Of a stretch of 5,209 nt of DNA, positions 1 to 5,209 are shown one piece after another; position 1 is the first letter of the stretch, and the number at the start of each line of letters is the position of its first letter. Origin of the DNA: Chitinophagaceae bacterium. GTDB lineage: Bacteria > Bacteroidota > Bacteroidia > Chitinophagales > Chitinophagaceae. The notes under the pieces were generated by a model. That model had not been told where the DNA came from. It did no database searches and saw nothing but the letters and a program-made list of their open reading frames with translations. A program made the position numbers and the translations under genes. The stretch covers positions 1 through 5,209 of the forward strand of contig JAEUVL010000268.1 in the NCBI GenBank assembly GCA_016786965.1, in the 5' to 3' direction.

Positions 1-2030
1 TCAATCGGTTGTTCAAAGCCTGGTTTTACCCATTCCAAATACCAGCTGCAGAAATCATCCCAGATAAGAGAGTAAATGGTCTTTAATGATTCACTCAGTC
101 TGAATTCTTTGAATTGTGCATCCAGTTCTGTTCTTACTTCACTCAGCCTGTTCTCAAACCATGCTACTGCAAAACTATTTTTCGTCCCCTCATCTTCTGG
201 TCTTTCTGTCTTTCTTGCTTCCCACATCTTCACCAGCTTCAATGCGTTCCACATTTTATTGATAAAGAACTTTCCCTGCTCATTGCCGGAAGGGTCCCAC
301 ATCAGATCGTTGCCTGCAGGGGAGGAGATCATGATGCCAAAACGAACTGCATCAGCTCCGTCTTTTTCGATCATTTCCAGCAGGTCAGGGGAGTTGCCTA
401 GTTGTTTACTCATCTTTCGTCCCTGCTTATCCCGTACCATCCCGGTAAAGTAAACATCTTTGAAGGGTTGCTCCTTTTTGTACTCATATCCGGCCATGAT
501 CATCCGGGCCACCCAAAAGAAGATAATATCTTGCCCGGTCACTAATGTAGTAGATGGGTAATAATAATCCACTTCTTTATTTCCGGGATTGCTGATGCCT
601 TTAAATACTTCCATTGGCCAGAGCCAGCTGCTGAACCAGGTGTCTAACACGTCTTCATCCTGTACCAGTTGCAGGTTTTTGGTAGCCGGGTATTGTTGGT
701 GAACTTCTTCCAGGCTTTCTGCAACATACACATTGCCTTTTTCATCATACCAGGCCGGTATACGTTGTCCCCACCAGAGTTGACGACTGATGCACCAGTC
801 TTTTATATTTTCCAGCCAGTGATTGTAAGTGTTCTTCAGTTTGGCCGGATGAAAAGTAATGGTGTCATTCATTACATTTTCAAGTATCTCCGGGTTCCTT
901 TCCAGGAATGATCTCATATTCAAAAACCATTGCAGGGAAAGTTTATTTTCAATGATAGCGCCGGTGCGTTCGCTGGTCCCCACCTGTCCCTGGTAGTCCT
1001 CTGTTTTTTCCAATTGCCCCAATGCAGCAATGTCGTCGGCAATTTTTTTTCTCAATACAAAACGGTCGATACCGACATAAGATAACACCTGTTCAGATGG
1101 ATTATCTTCTGTTAATTCTGCAACACTGAATTTTCCTGTATCATCAAGCGTATCAATTGACCGTAACTGGTGTTTGGCACCCAGCATATTATCATTCTTA
1201 TCGTGTGCAGGAGTCACTTTCAGGGCGCCGGTACCGAAGTCTGTAGTTACATACTCGTCTGCTATGATGGGAATTTTTCTATTAATGATGGGAACGAATA
1301 CTTCCTTACCGACGAGGTGAGTGTACCGCTCATCAGATGGATTTACAAAGATGGCCACATCACCCAAAATAGTTTCAGGGCGGGTAGTGGCTACAGTGAT
1401 GCTGCCGCTGCCATCAATAAGTTTATAGCTAACGTAGTACAACTTAGAATCAACTTCTTTGAAAATAACTTCTTCATCACTGAGCGCTGTCTGGCTTACC
1501 GGGTCCCAGTTCACCATTCTTTTGCCGCGGTATATAAGTCCTTTTTGATGCAGGTCTGTGAAGATCTTTATTACTGCTTTGTAATAATCATTGTCCATGG
1601 TGAAAGAAGTCCGGTCCCAATCCAGGCTGCAACCCATTTTTTTCAGTTGCTGTAAGATGATGCCGCCGTATTTCTCTTTCCATTCCCAGGCATATTTCAA
1701 AAAATCTTCCCTGCTGAGTGATGATTTGGCAATGCCTCTTTCCCGTAGCATCTGCACCACTTTGGCCTCTGTGGCTATGGAGGCATGGTCGGTACCCGGT
1801 ACCCAGCAGGCATTTTTTCCCTGCATCCTGGCACGGCGCACCAGTATGTCCTGGATCGTATTATTCAGGCAATGGCCCATGTGCAGCACACCGGTCACAT
1901 TAGGGGGAGGGATAACTATTGTATAAGGTTCACGGCCATCCGGTTCACTGTGAAAATAATTTTTATCCATCCAGTGCCGGTACCATTTCTCCTCAGCAGA
2001 TATATGATCAAAATTCTTAGATAACTCCAT
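1..2030 (-). CDS. valS: Valine--tRNA ligase (ValRS), 3' end outside window
   Basis: This class I aminoacyl-tRNA synthetase joins valine to tRNA-Val in the cytoplasm and edits mischarged threonine. I followed one open frame from the ATG at 2028-2030 to the left edge (676 codons); the family is usually about 870-900 residues, so the last ~200, covering the rest of the anticodon-binding domain and the C-terminal coiled coil, are missing from the window, not from the gene. Motifs seen: PPPNVTG followed by HMGH at residues 41-53 (the HIGH signature), TTRPET at 215-220 and GTGALKVTPAHDKND ending at 280 in the CP1 editing domain (D277 matches the conserved editing Asp), WCISRQLWWG at 412-421, DTWFSSWLWP from 463, VTGQDIIFFW at 497-506 and KMSKQ at 539-543 (the KMSKS loop). 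No frameshift was found at these checkpoints. No Shine-Dalgarno site precedes the start. Identity is very secure. Confidence 0.97.
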   Translation of the reverse strand, partial: MELSKNFDHISAEEKWYRHWMDKNYFHSEPDGREPYTIVIPPPNVTGVLHMGHCLNNTIQDILVRRARMQGKNACWVPGTDHASIATEAKVVQMLRERGIAKSSLSREDFLKYAWEWKEKYGGIILQQLKKMGCSLDWDRTSFTMDNDYYKAVIKIFTDLHQKGLIYRGKRMVNWDPVSQTALSDEEVIFKEVDSKLYYVSYKLIDGSGSITVATTRPETILGDVAIFVNPSDERYTHLVGKEVFVPIINRKIPIIADEYVTTDFGTGALKVTPAHDKNDNMLGAKHQLRSIDTLDDTGKFSVAELTEDNPSEQVLSYVGIDRFVLRKKIADDIAALGQLEKTEDYQGQVGTSERTGAIIENKLSLQWFLNMRSFLERNPEILENVMNDTITFHPAKLKNTYNHWLENIKDWCISRQLWWGQRIPAWYDEKGNVYVAESLEEVHQQYPATKNLQLVQDEDVLDTWFSSWLWPMEVFKGISNPGNKEVDYYYPSTTLVTGQDIIFFWVARMIMAGYEYKKEQPFKDVYFTGMVRDKQGRKMSKQLGNSPDLLEMIEKDGADAVRFGIMISSPAGNDLMWDPSGNEQGKFFINKMWNALKLVKMWEARKTERPEDEGTKNSFAVAWFENRLSEVRTELDAQFKEFRLSESLKTIYSLIWDDFCSWYLEWVKPGFEQPI

Positions 2031-2120
2031 TGTAAATACATTTTTTGATGTCAGCTCCTGTCACAGCTTGCCCCTTTTTGAGGGATTGTACATATCAACT
2101 TTATGAATTCTGTCCGGTCA

Positions 2121-2137
2121 ATACAGCAATACTGTAT
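2121..2137. repeat. Short perfect stem-loop (6-bp arms)
   Basis: ATACAG (2121-2126) and CTGTAT (2132-2137) form a 6-bp stem with a 5-nt loop, CAATA. It sits about 90 nt before the valS start, at the end of the startless open frame. No T-run follows on either strand, so it is not a typical intrinsic terminator; it could be an operator, a leader hairpin or chance. Confidence 0.3.
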
Positions 2138-2139
2138 CA

Positions 2140-2228
2140 GTCATCCCGGAACGGTTGGTTGTGTTACAAGCGGTTTGGGCGGCAAATTTACCGTCTTTTG
2201 AGTAGATGACGAAACCGGAAGGGATGAC
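2140..2228. repeat. Imperfect inverted repeat upstream of valS
   Basis: GTCATCCC at 2140-2147 is the exact reverse complement of GGGATGAC at 2221-2228. Inside these arms CGGTT (2152-2156) pairs with AACCG (2213-2217) across a small internal loop of 4 by 3 nt, giving 13 pairable positions around a 56-nt centre. Outer arms of the GTCATCCC type resemble dispersed intergenic palindromes known from many bacterial genomes, so this may be one copy of such a family, or a foldable part of the valS leader. Only one copy can be seen here, so family membership is inference. Confidence 0.45.
2183..2214 (-). promoter_or_regulatory. Candidate Bacteroidota-type promoter for valS
   Basis: On the minus strand TAAATTTG (2190 to 2183) is a perfect match to the Bacteroidota -7 consensus TAnnTTTG. 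TTTC at 2214-2211, a 3-of-4 match to the -33 element TTTG, lies 20 nt upstream, within the usual 19-21 nt spacing. Transcription would start near 2179 and give a leader of about 150 nt before the valS ATG. The site sits inside the inverted repeat and the startless open frame described separately. The assignment rests on consensus matching only. Confidence 0.35.
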
Positions 2229-2245
2229 GTGAGGAGTATCCTTTA

Positions 2246-2701
2246 TTAATCGCCATTGCGAAACTTTCCAGTCATTGGCTCACCGGCAGAGATGCTTTTG
2301 ATGATCTCCTCACAGATATAAAAATTACCTTCCTGTACTTCGAGAATACCCTGGCATATCTCATCCATAGTTGAGGTTTTTGTAAGGTAGCCCCTGGCGC
2401 CAAGTTCTACCAGTTTCACAGCATGCTTGGGCTTATTATTGACTGAAAGACCGATTATTTTGACCGAAGGGAGAATTTCAGCGATCTTCTCGGCCACTTC
2501 ATAACCGCCCATTGGAAACATATTTATGTCCAGCAGCATTATATCAGGAAGTACCTGGAGGGTAAGTTCAATCGCTTCCTGGCCAGATCCGCAATCCCCC
2601 ACGACATGGAAGGCAGGATTTTTTTGCAAAAGCATTTTCCAGCTTCTGCGGATAAGCACATGATCATCCACCAGGATGATACGAATGGGGGTGTTATTCA
2701 T
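2246..2701 (-). CDS. Single-domain response regulator (NarL-type receiver, no DNA-binding domain)
   Basis: A phosphoacceptor protein of two-component signalling, 151 aa, cytoplasmic. The receiver domain fills residues ~6-125: acidic pair D12/D13 after IILV, phosphoacceptor D58 in DIMLLDINM, switch Ser at S86 in GLSV, and conserved K108 in GYLTKT, with Y105 as the aromatic switch residue. Helix 5 and the ICEEI segment near 129-133 match NarL/LuxR-type regulators, in which a linker and a helix-turn-helix would follow, giving ~210-220 aa. Here a TAA comes after only ~18 more residues, and no HTH is found in any downstream frame on this strand. It should therefore act through protein contacts or as a phosphate relay or sink. 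No histidine kinase lies alongside, so the partner is unknown. The start is the first ATG of the frame with the usual spacing to D12/D13. The tail (about 139-151) looks unconserved and overlaps an alternative open frame. Confidence 0.9.
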   Translation of the reverse strand: MNNTPIRIILVDDHVLIRRSWKMLLQKNPAFHVVGDCGSGQEAIELTLQVLPDIMLLDINMFPMGGYEVAEKIAEILPSVKIIGLSVNNKPKHAVKLVELGARGYLTKTSTMDEICQGILEVQEGNFYICEEIIKSISAGEPMTGKFRNGD

Positions 2702-2779
2702 GCGGGTAGTTATTTTCTAATCAGGCCAAAAAGACGTTTAGCTTTAATATACTATCGGGTGAAAATGGTTAGCTGATAG

Positions 2780-2806
2780 TTTCCGGGAAAAATACTCTTC
2801 CGGAAA
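2780..2806. repeat. 7-bp perfect inverted repeat (TTTCCGG / CCGGAAA)
   Basis: TTTCCGG (2780-2786) and CCGGAAA (2800-2806) are exact reverse complements separated by 13 nt, about 80 nt upstream of the response regulator start. The two half-sites start 20 nt apart, roughly two helical turns, which would fit binding of a dimeric regulator on one DNA face. A hairpin is also possible, but no U-run follows. Confidence 0.35.
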
Positions 2807-2882
2807 GTCGTTCATTATTTATTGGACAGGGGTTCTTGGTAGGGGGTCTCGGATTTAATGGGAGGAGGTTAATGGCAGTAAA

Positions 2883-2907
2883 AATACTAAGAATTAAAAG
2901 TAGTATT
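2883..2907. repeat. 7-bp perfect inverted repeat (AATACTA / TAGTATT)
   Basis: AATACTA (2883-2889) and TAGTATT (2901-2907) are separated by 11 nt in the AT-rich spacer. On the minus strand the right arm is followed by a few T residues, but the stem is AT-only and too weak to call a terminator. Chance is a real possibility in DNA of this composition. Confidence 0.25.
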
Positions 2908-3009
2908 ACCTTGTTAAAATACCAAGCAATTTTACGATTATTTTTCCGGTTATCTTTTTTCCAGCGTTATTATGCAGGAACATTTCACCTTTTTTGGGTT
3001 AAATACAAT

Positions 3010-3066
3010 GCTTGCCTTTTTCTCCCAAAAAATGCCTTACAGATTTTGCTGGTAAAAGGCAGAAGC
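3010..3066. repeat. Bulged inverted repeat with competing inner arm
   Basis: GCTTGCCTTTT (3010-3020) pairs with AAAAGGCAGAAGC (3054-3066), an 11-bp stem with a 2-nt bulge in the right arm. GCCTTAC at 3034-3040 is a second, weaker partner for the GGTAAAAGGC segment at 3051-3060, so two foldings compete for the same right arm. It lies about 60-115 nt before the hydrolase start. If transcription starts upstream of it this would be a leader structure; if it starts near 3084 it is only a DNA element. Confidence 0.3.
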
Positions 3067-3079
3067 CTGCTTAATTTCG
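3045..3079 (+). promoter_or_regulatory. Weak promoter candidate for the hydrolase gene
   Basis: TTTG at 3045-3048 matches the Bacteroidota -33 element, and TAATTTCG at 3072-3079 matches TAnnTTTG with one mismatch. The 23-nt spacer is somewhat longer than the usual 19-21 nt. Transcription would start near 3084, leaving a leader of about 40 nt that contains the 3091-3101 palindrome. Confidence 0.25.
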
Positions 3080-3090
3080 GGCCTAGTTCA

Positions 3091-3101
3091 TGCCTCAGGC
3101 A
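3091..3101. repeat. Palindrome TGCCTCAGGCA just upstream of the hydrolase gene
   Basis: An 11-bp perfect palindrome around a central C, ending 23 nt before the ATG at 3125. Just downstream of the promoter candidate, it is in a suitable place for a repressor operator or a small leader hairpin. It is short enough to be chance. Confidence 0.3.
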
Positions 3102-3124
3102 CTTAATAACCAAATCATACTTAG

Positions 3125-3856
3125 ATGAAAAGAGAATTAGCTTCCTGGTACAGTCCTGCCCTTAGTAAAGAAATGCCTATTGCCACATATGGCGATTATG
3201 GTTTTGCACTGCTGCTGGTACCAACTGCTGCGGCAGATTACCTGGAGTATGAGCGGTTTCAGTTAATGGACCACCTGAAGCCTTTCATCAATGCCGGAAA
3301 AGTAAAAGTGTTTTCTATCGACAGTATCAATAATGAGAGCTGGCTGAATAATAACATGGACCCATTTCATAAATCGATCCGTCACCAGCAATGGAATGAT
3401 TATGTGTTCAATGAAGTGATACCTTTTATACGGCACAGCACCAGCCAGGATACGCCTGTTATTACCTGCGGAGCTTCTTTCGGCGCCCTGCACAGCATGA
3501 ATCTTTTTCTCAAGCGTCCTGATATCATCAATGGCGTTATCGCTATGAGCGGTGTCTATGATCTTACTGAATACACCAAGGGCCATTATGATGACCATGT
3601 GTACTTCAACAGCCCCATGCACTTTATGCCAAACCTTACCGATCACCAGGTGCTGGAGCAGATCAGGAGAAGTAAGAATATTCATATCGTGACAGGCAGT
3701 GGCTCCTATGAAGATCCGTCCGGCAGTGGCAAACTGGCCAAAGTATTGTATGACAAAGGCATTTGGTACGAACTGGACATATGGGGAGAAGAATGGCCGC
3801 ACGATTGGAATACCTGGAGGGCGATGCTTCCTCACTACCTGGGCTCAAAGTTTTAG
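3125..3856 (+). CDS. Putative esterase, alpha/beta-hydrolase fold (COG4947-like)
   Basis: A 243-aa predicted serine hydrolase of the cytoplasmic esterase/lipase-superfamily type; the substrate is unknown. The nucleophile elbow is GASFG at 116-120 with S118 as catalytic Ser, placed after a hydrophobic strand (TPVITC) as the fold requires. D197 in SYEDP follows the strand IHIVTGSG (186-193) and is the likely catalytic acid. H226 in EEWPHDWNTW is the likely catalytic His; the WxHDW..W setting is typical of this esterase group. The length is usual and the domain fills the protein. No signal peptide or membrane segment is present. The start is fixed: TAG at 3122-3124 directly precedes the ATG in frame. 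The stop at 3854-3856 abuts an ATG, and the next gene starts 43 nt later on the same strand, suggesting co-transcription. Triad assignment is by position and family pattern. A polyhydroxybutyrate- or formylglutathione-type hydrolase is a less likely alternative. Confidence 0.85.
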   Translation: MKRELASWYSPALSKEMPIATYGDYGFALLLVPTAAADYLEYERFQLMDHLKPFINAGKVKVFSIDSINNESWLNNNMDPFHKSIRHQQWNDYVFNEVIPFIRHSTSQDTPVITCGASFGALHSMNLFLKRPDIINGVIAMSGVYDLTEYTKGHYDDHVYFNSPMHFMPNLTDHQVLEQIRRSKNIHIVTGSGSYEDPSGSGKLAKVLYDKGIWYELDIWGEEWPHDWNTWRAMLPHYLGSKF

Positions 3857-3898
3857 ATGTGTAATCGTTTTATACCTGGCATCTTTCCAAAAATCATT

Positions 3899-4387
3899 AT
3901 GCGAAAGATAATTTTCCTTTTACTGGCCTGCCCGGTTTTAGCCAGCGCCCAGCGTAAAGAATGGGATATTGCTTTTTTAAAGAGTATTCCTGATAGTTTG
4001 ACACAACCCATTCATATGCCGCCCAGGGATTATAATCCCACTTTCAGTTACGATGATAATATCAGCTACGGACAAAAGAGCAGGGTGTTTGTAGTGACCA
4101 GTGATTCGGTGTACCACCAACTTTTCTGGAGATATATTTATACCCAAGATTCCCTGGCAAAATACAAGAGAACAGATGGTGACCAATGGTGGTATAACTG
4201 GATGGTAACACACCTGGTCGATTCCCTTCCTGTTATTGATTTTTCTAAAAAAGAGCTGCTCATGTATGCGGCCTGTGCACAATGTTTCGCTTATTGTAAT
4301 CATGGACAGGGAGAAGATAATTGCCATCGCAATGCCTGTAATTTCAGGGAGACCTGGTTTATCAGAGATAAGCGCAGATCTAACTGA
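3899..4387 (+). CDS. Small secreted Cys/His-rich protein of unknown function
   Basis: I do not recognise a named family. From the ATG at 3899 the protein has 162 aa and begins with a compact signal peptide: RK, then IIFLLLACPVL, with likely signal peptidase I cleavage after A17 (ASA|Q). C11 lies in LLAC, a poor lipobox, so a lipoprotein is a weaker alternative. An ATG at 3857 would add 14 residues before the signal peptide and is less likely. The mature part has an aromatic middle (SYGQKSRVFVVTSDS, then QWWYNW near 96-101) and a segment IDFSKKELLMY (113-123). The succession of VFVVTSDSVYHQLFW and IDFSKKEL loosely recalls PrcB-like domains; this is inference. The C-terminus holds C126, C129, C133, C142 and C147 with H135 and H143. 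It is probably extracytoplasmic, in the periplasm or outside. It follows the hydrolase by 42 nt and overlaps the end of aat by 8 bp. Confidence 0.8.
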   Translation: MRKIIFLLLACPVLASAQRKEWDIAFLKSIPDSLTQPIHMPPRDYNPTFSYDDNISYGQKSRVFVVTSDSVYHQLFWRYIYTQDSLAKYKRTDGDQWWYNWMVTHLVDSLPVIDFSKKELLMYAACAQCFAYCNHGQGEDNCHRNACNFRETWFIRDKRRSN

Positions 4388-5033
4388 TGCCAGTGAGTTT
4401 TTCCAGCAAGCCTGAAAATACGGAGCGGTCGATCATCCTTGCCCCCATGCTTTCCAGGTATTCAGTATGTACCTGGCAATCGATCAGTTCAACACCTTCC
4501 TTTTGCAATTGCTGCACATATCTTATAAAGGCAAAGCGGGATGCATTGCTTAGTTTGCTGAACATGCTTTCTCCAAAGAATACCTTACCTATACGGATAC
4601 CGTACAAGCCTCCCACCAGTTCATTGTTTTTCCATACTTCGGCGCTATGGGCATGGCCCAGCTGATGCAGTTTGATATACGCCTTCTCCACTTCGTTTGT
4701 GATCCAGGTACTTTCCTGGCCGGGGCGCTCCGTTACTTTACAAGCATTGATCACCTGTGCGAATGCTTTATTGATGGTGAATGCAAATTCATCCCGGTTA
4801 AGTAATGGCCGGATGCTTTTGCTGATCTTTAGTTCTTCCGGGAATAACACAAATCTTGGATCAGGGCACCACCATAGTACCGGACTTTCCTCATACCAGG
4901 GAAAGATGCCACTGCGATAAGCCAGCAGCAACCGTTCCGGCGACAGGTCGCCACCGATTGCCAGCAAGCCATCAGGCTCTGCCAGGTGAACAGGCGGAAA
5001 CACTAAATTCTTATCCAAAGCAAACAGCGGCAT
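4380..5033 (-). CDS. aat: Leucyl/phenylalanyl-tRNA--protein transferase
   Basis: This cytoplasmic enzyme moves Leu or Phe from charged tRNA to proteins with N-terminal Arg or Lys, making them targets of the ClpS/ClpAP branch of the N-degron pathway. The 217 aa are full family length. The N-terminal half has FPP at 12-14, the EPDGLLAIGGDLSPERLLLAYR block (19-40), GIFPWY (42-47) and WWCPDPR (54-60). The C-terminal acetyltransferase-like half has TWI (109-111), GHAHSAEVW (126-134), LVGGLYG (139-145), FFGESMFS (152-159) and LIDCQ (183-187). E155, D185 and Q187 correspond by position to E. coli E156, D186 and Q188, the last two implicated in catalysis. The start is the ATG just before MPLFALD. TAACTTTA at 5045-5038 is a near match to the -7 element, which would give an almost leaderless mRNA, but no -33 partner was seen. 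It ends inside the convergent secreted-protein gene. clpS and clpA are not in the window. Confidence 0.96.
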   Translation of the reverse strand: MPLFALDKNLVFPPVHLAEPDGLLAIGGDLSPERLLLAYRSGIFPWYEESPVLWWCPDPRFVLFPEELKISKSIRPLLNRDEFAFTINKAFAQVINACKVTERPGQESTWITNEVEKAYIKLHQLGHAHSAEVWKNNELVGGLYGIRIGKVFFGESMFSKLSNASRFAFIRYVQQLQKEGVELIDCQVHTEYLESMGARMIDRSVFSGLLEKLTGIS

Positions 5034-5068
5034 ACTGTAAAGTTATTGCTGCCATGATAATCACCTGT

Positions 5069-5101
5069 AAAAAAAGCCGCCCTGCAAAACAGGACGGCTT
5101 T
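5069..5101 (-). terminator. Strong intrinsic terminator, probably bidirectional
   Basis: AAAGCCG (5073-5079) plus CCTG (5081-5084) pair with CAGG (5090-5093) plus CGGCTTT (5095-5101), giving 11 bp with one internal C/A mismatch and a 5-nt CAAAA loop. Read on the minus strand the GC-rich hairpin is followed by seven T residues (5075-5069), a classical terminator 22 nt after the stop of the T9SS cargo gene. On the plus strand a T/G-rich tail follows, so it could also stop read-through from the left. It insulates aat from the cargo gene. Confidence 0.85.
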
Positions 5102-5122
5102 GTTGTGTTGGTATGTGGTTGT

Positions 5123-5209
5123 TTACTCCTTCACAAATTTTTGCTGGTACAGTGTATTACCATCAGCGCTGGTAACTTTCAGGAAATAGATACCTCCGGA
5201 AAGTCTGTT
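5123..5209 (-). CDS. C-terminal end of a type IX secretion (T9SS type A sorting domain) cargo protein
   Basis: Only the last 28 codons and the TAA are in the window; the rest of the gene lies off the right edge. The translation contains LSGGIYFLKVTSADG followed by YQQKFVKE at the very C-terminus. This is the end of the type A sorting domain: the GxYFLKV strand, a turn with DG, then a closing strand with a KFVK-type end and basic residues. In this system the domain guides the protein through the outer membrane, after which it is usually cleaved and the cargo is anchored to the surface or released. The full protein should therefore be a large exported enzyme, adhesin or similar, but its function cannot be read from this end. 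The gene is followed by a strong terminator. Confidence 0.88.
   Translation of the reverse strand, partial: NRLSGGIYFLKVTSADGNTLYQQKFVKE

Larger units (their letters stand above)
2118..2279 (-). pseudogene. Possible remnant of a gene 3' end (startless open frame)
   Basis: On the minus strand 53 codons are open from just after a TGA at 2280-2282 to a TGA at 2118-2120, in the -1 frame relative to the response regulator and overlapping its last 34 nt. The translation starts ANDWKVSQWRLIKDTP, continues through IPSGFVIYSKDGKF and ACNTTNRSG, and ends TDTVLLY. It looks protein-like: balanced composition, and about 29 of 40 codons past the overlap end in a pyrimidine. The only ATG is eight codons before the end and there is no GTG or TTG, so it cannot be an intact gene. 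The spacing of the Trp, the Asp-Gly-Lys-Phe and the Cys-Asn-Thr faintly recalls META/HslJ-type domains, but this is a weak resemblance. Alternatives are chance, or a frameshifted extension of the regulator. Confidence 0.3.
2702..3124. other. Gene-free AT-rich intergenic region
   Basis: This 423-nt stretch lies between the divergently transcribed regulator (minus) and hydrolase (plus), so it must carry promoters for both. I see no convincing gene, tRNA or other RNA. A plus-strand open frame from 2836 into the hydrolase gene gives a Leu/Phe/Arg-rich, domain-free translation typical of AT-rich non-coding DNA. What it holds are several short inverted repeats, listed separately, and a weak promoter candidate close to the hydrolase. 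No clear promoter match was found for the regulator; TCTTTTTG on the minus strand (2734-2727) is a one-mismatch -7 candidate without a good -33 partner. Confidence 0.75.

Noticed and set aside
1170..1655. 161-codon plus-strand open frame
   Set aside because: It lies fully antisense to the valS editing domain, whose frame carries conserved motifs throughout.
1..2030. Truncated or frameshifted valS
   Set aside because: The frame is in register at every checked motif from 2030 to position 3; the missing C-terminus is explained by the window edge.
2070..2090. CCCT-CAAAA-AGGG hairpin in the valS leader as a terminator
   Set aside because: The stem is only 4 bp and no T-run follows on the minus strand.
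2031..3124. tRNA gene, CRISPR array, insertion sequence or integrase site
   Set aside because: No cloverleaf, regularly spaced repeats, transposase frame or target duplications were seen by reading either strand.
2836..3165. 109-codon open frame on the plus strand entering the hydrolase gene
   Set aside because: The translation is rich in Leu, Phe, Arg and Lys without any domain pattern, lies in AT-rich spacer and overlaps the well-supported hydrolase start by 41 nt.
3263..3835. 190-codon open frame antisense to the hydrolase
   Set aside because: It is the mirror of a strongly supported coding frame with a catalytic triad; its translation shows no recognisable domain.
3857..3898. Upstream start (MCNRF...) for the secreted protein
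   Set aside because: It would place 14 residues before an otherwise well-formed signal peptide; the ATG at 3899 gives the normal basic n-region directly.

Overview
The window looks like chromosomal DNA of a Bacteroidota bacterium, most likely of the Chitinophagaceae or a close relative. The clearest marker is the C-terminal end of a type IX secretion cargo protein at the right edge, since that system is confined to this phylum. Other support is the sequence style of ValRS and the NarL-like receiver, the short Ala-Ser-Ala type signal peptide, and the lack of Shine-Dalgarno sites before the starts. The family-level placement is inference.

Layout, left to right. Positions 3-2030 (minus) hold the first 676 codons of valS, whose 3' end lies off the left edge. 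Positions 2031-2245 are a spacer upstream of valS with a Bacteroidota-type promoter candidate, a long-armed inverted repeat and an open but startless reading frame that may be an old coding remnant. Positions 2246-2701 (minus) encode a receiver-only response regulator. Positions 2702-3124 are an AT-rich, gene-free stretch with several short inverted repeats, separating the minus-strand block from a plus-strand pair. That pair is an alpha/beta-hydrolase of the esterase type (3125-3856) followed by a small secreted Cys/His-rich protein (3899-4387). It runs tail to tail into aat (4380-5033, minus), with an 8-bp overlap. A strong, probably bidirectional terminator (5069-5101) then separates aat from the last 28 codons of a T9SS cargo gene (5123-5209, minus).

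How they work together: valS charges tRNA-Val for translation, while aat uses charged Leu/Phe-tRNA to tag proteins for the N-degron pathway; both are housekeeping genes. The response regulator probably takes phosphate from an unlinked histidine kinase and acts through protein contacts, as it has no output domain. The hydrolase and the secreted protein are close enough to share a transcript, but no common substrate can be deduced. Nothing here amounts to a mobile element, CRISPR array or defence system. The least ordinary parts are the 2118-2289 region and the secreted Cys/His-rich protein.
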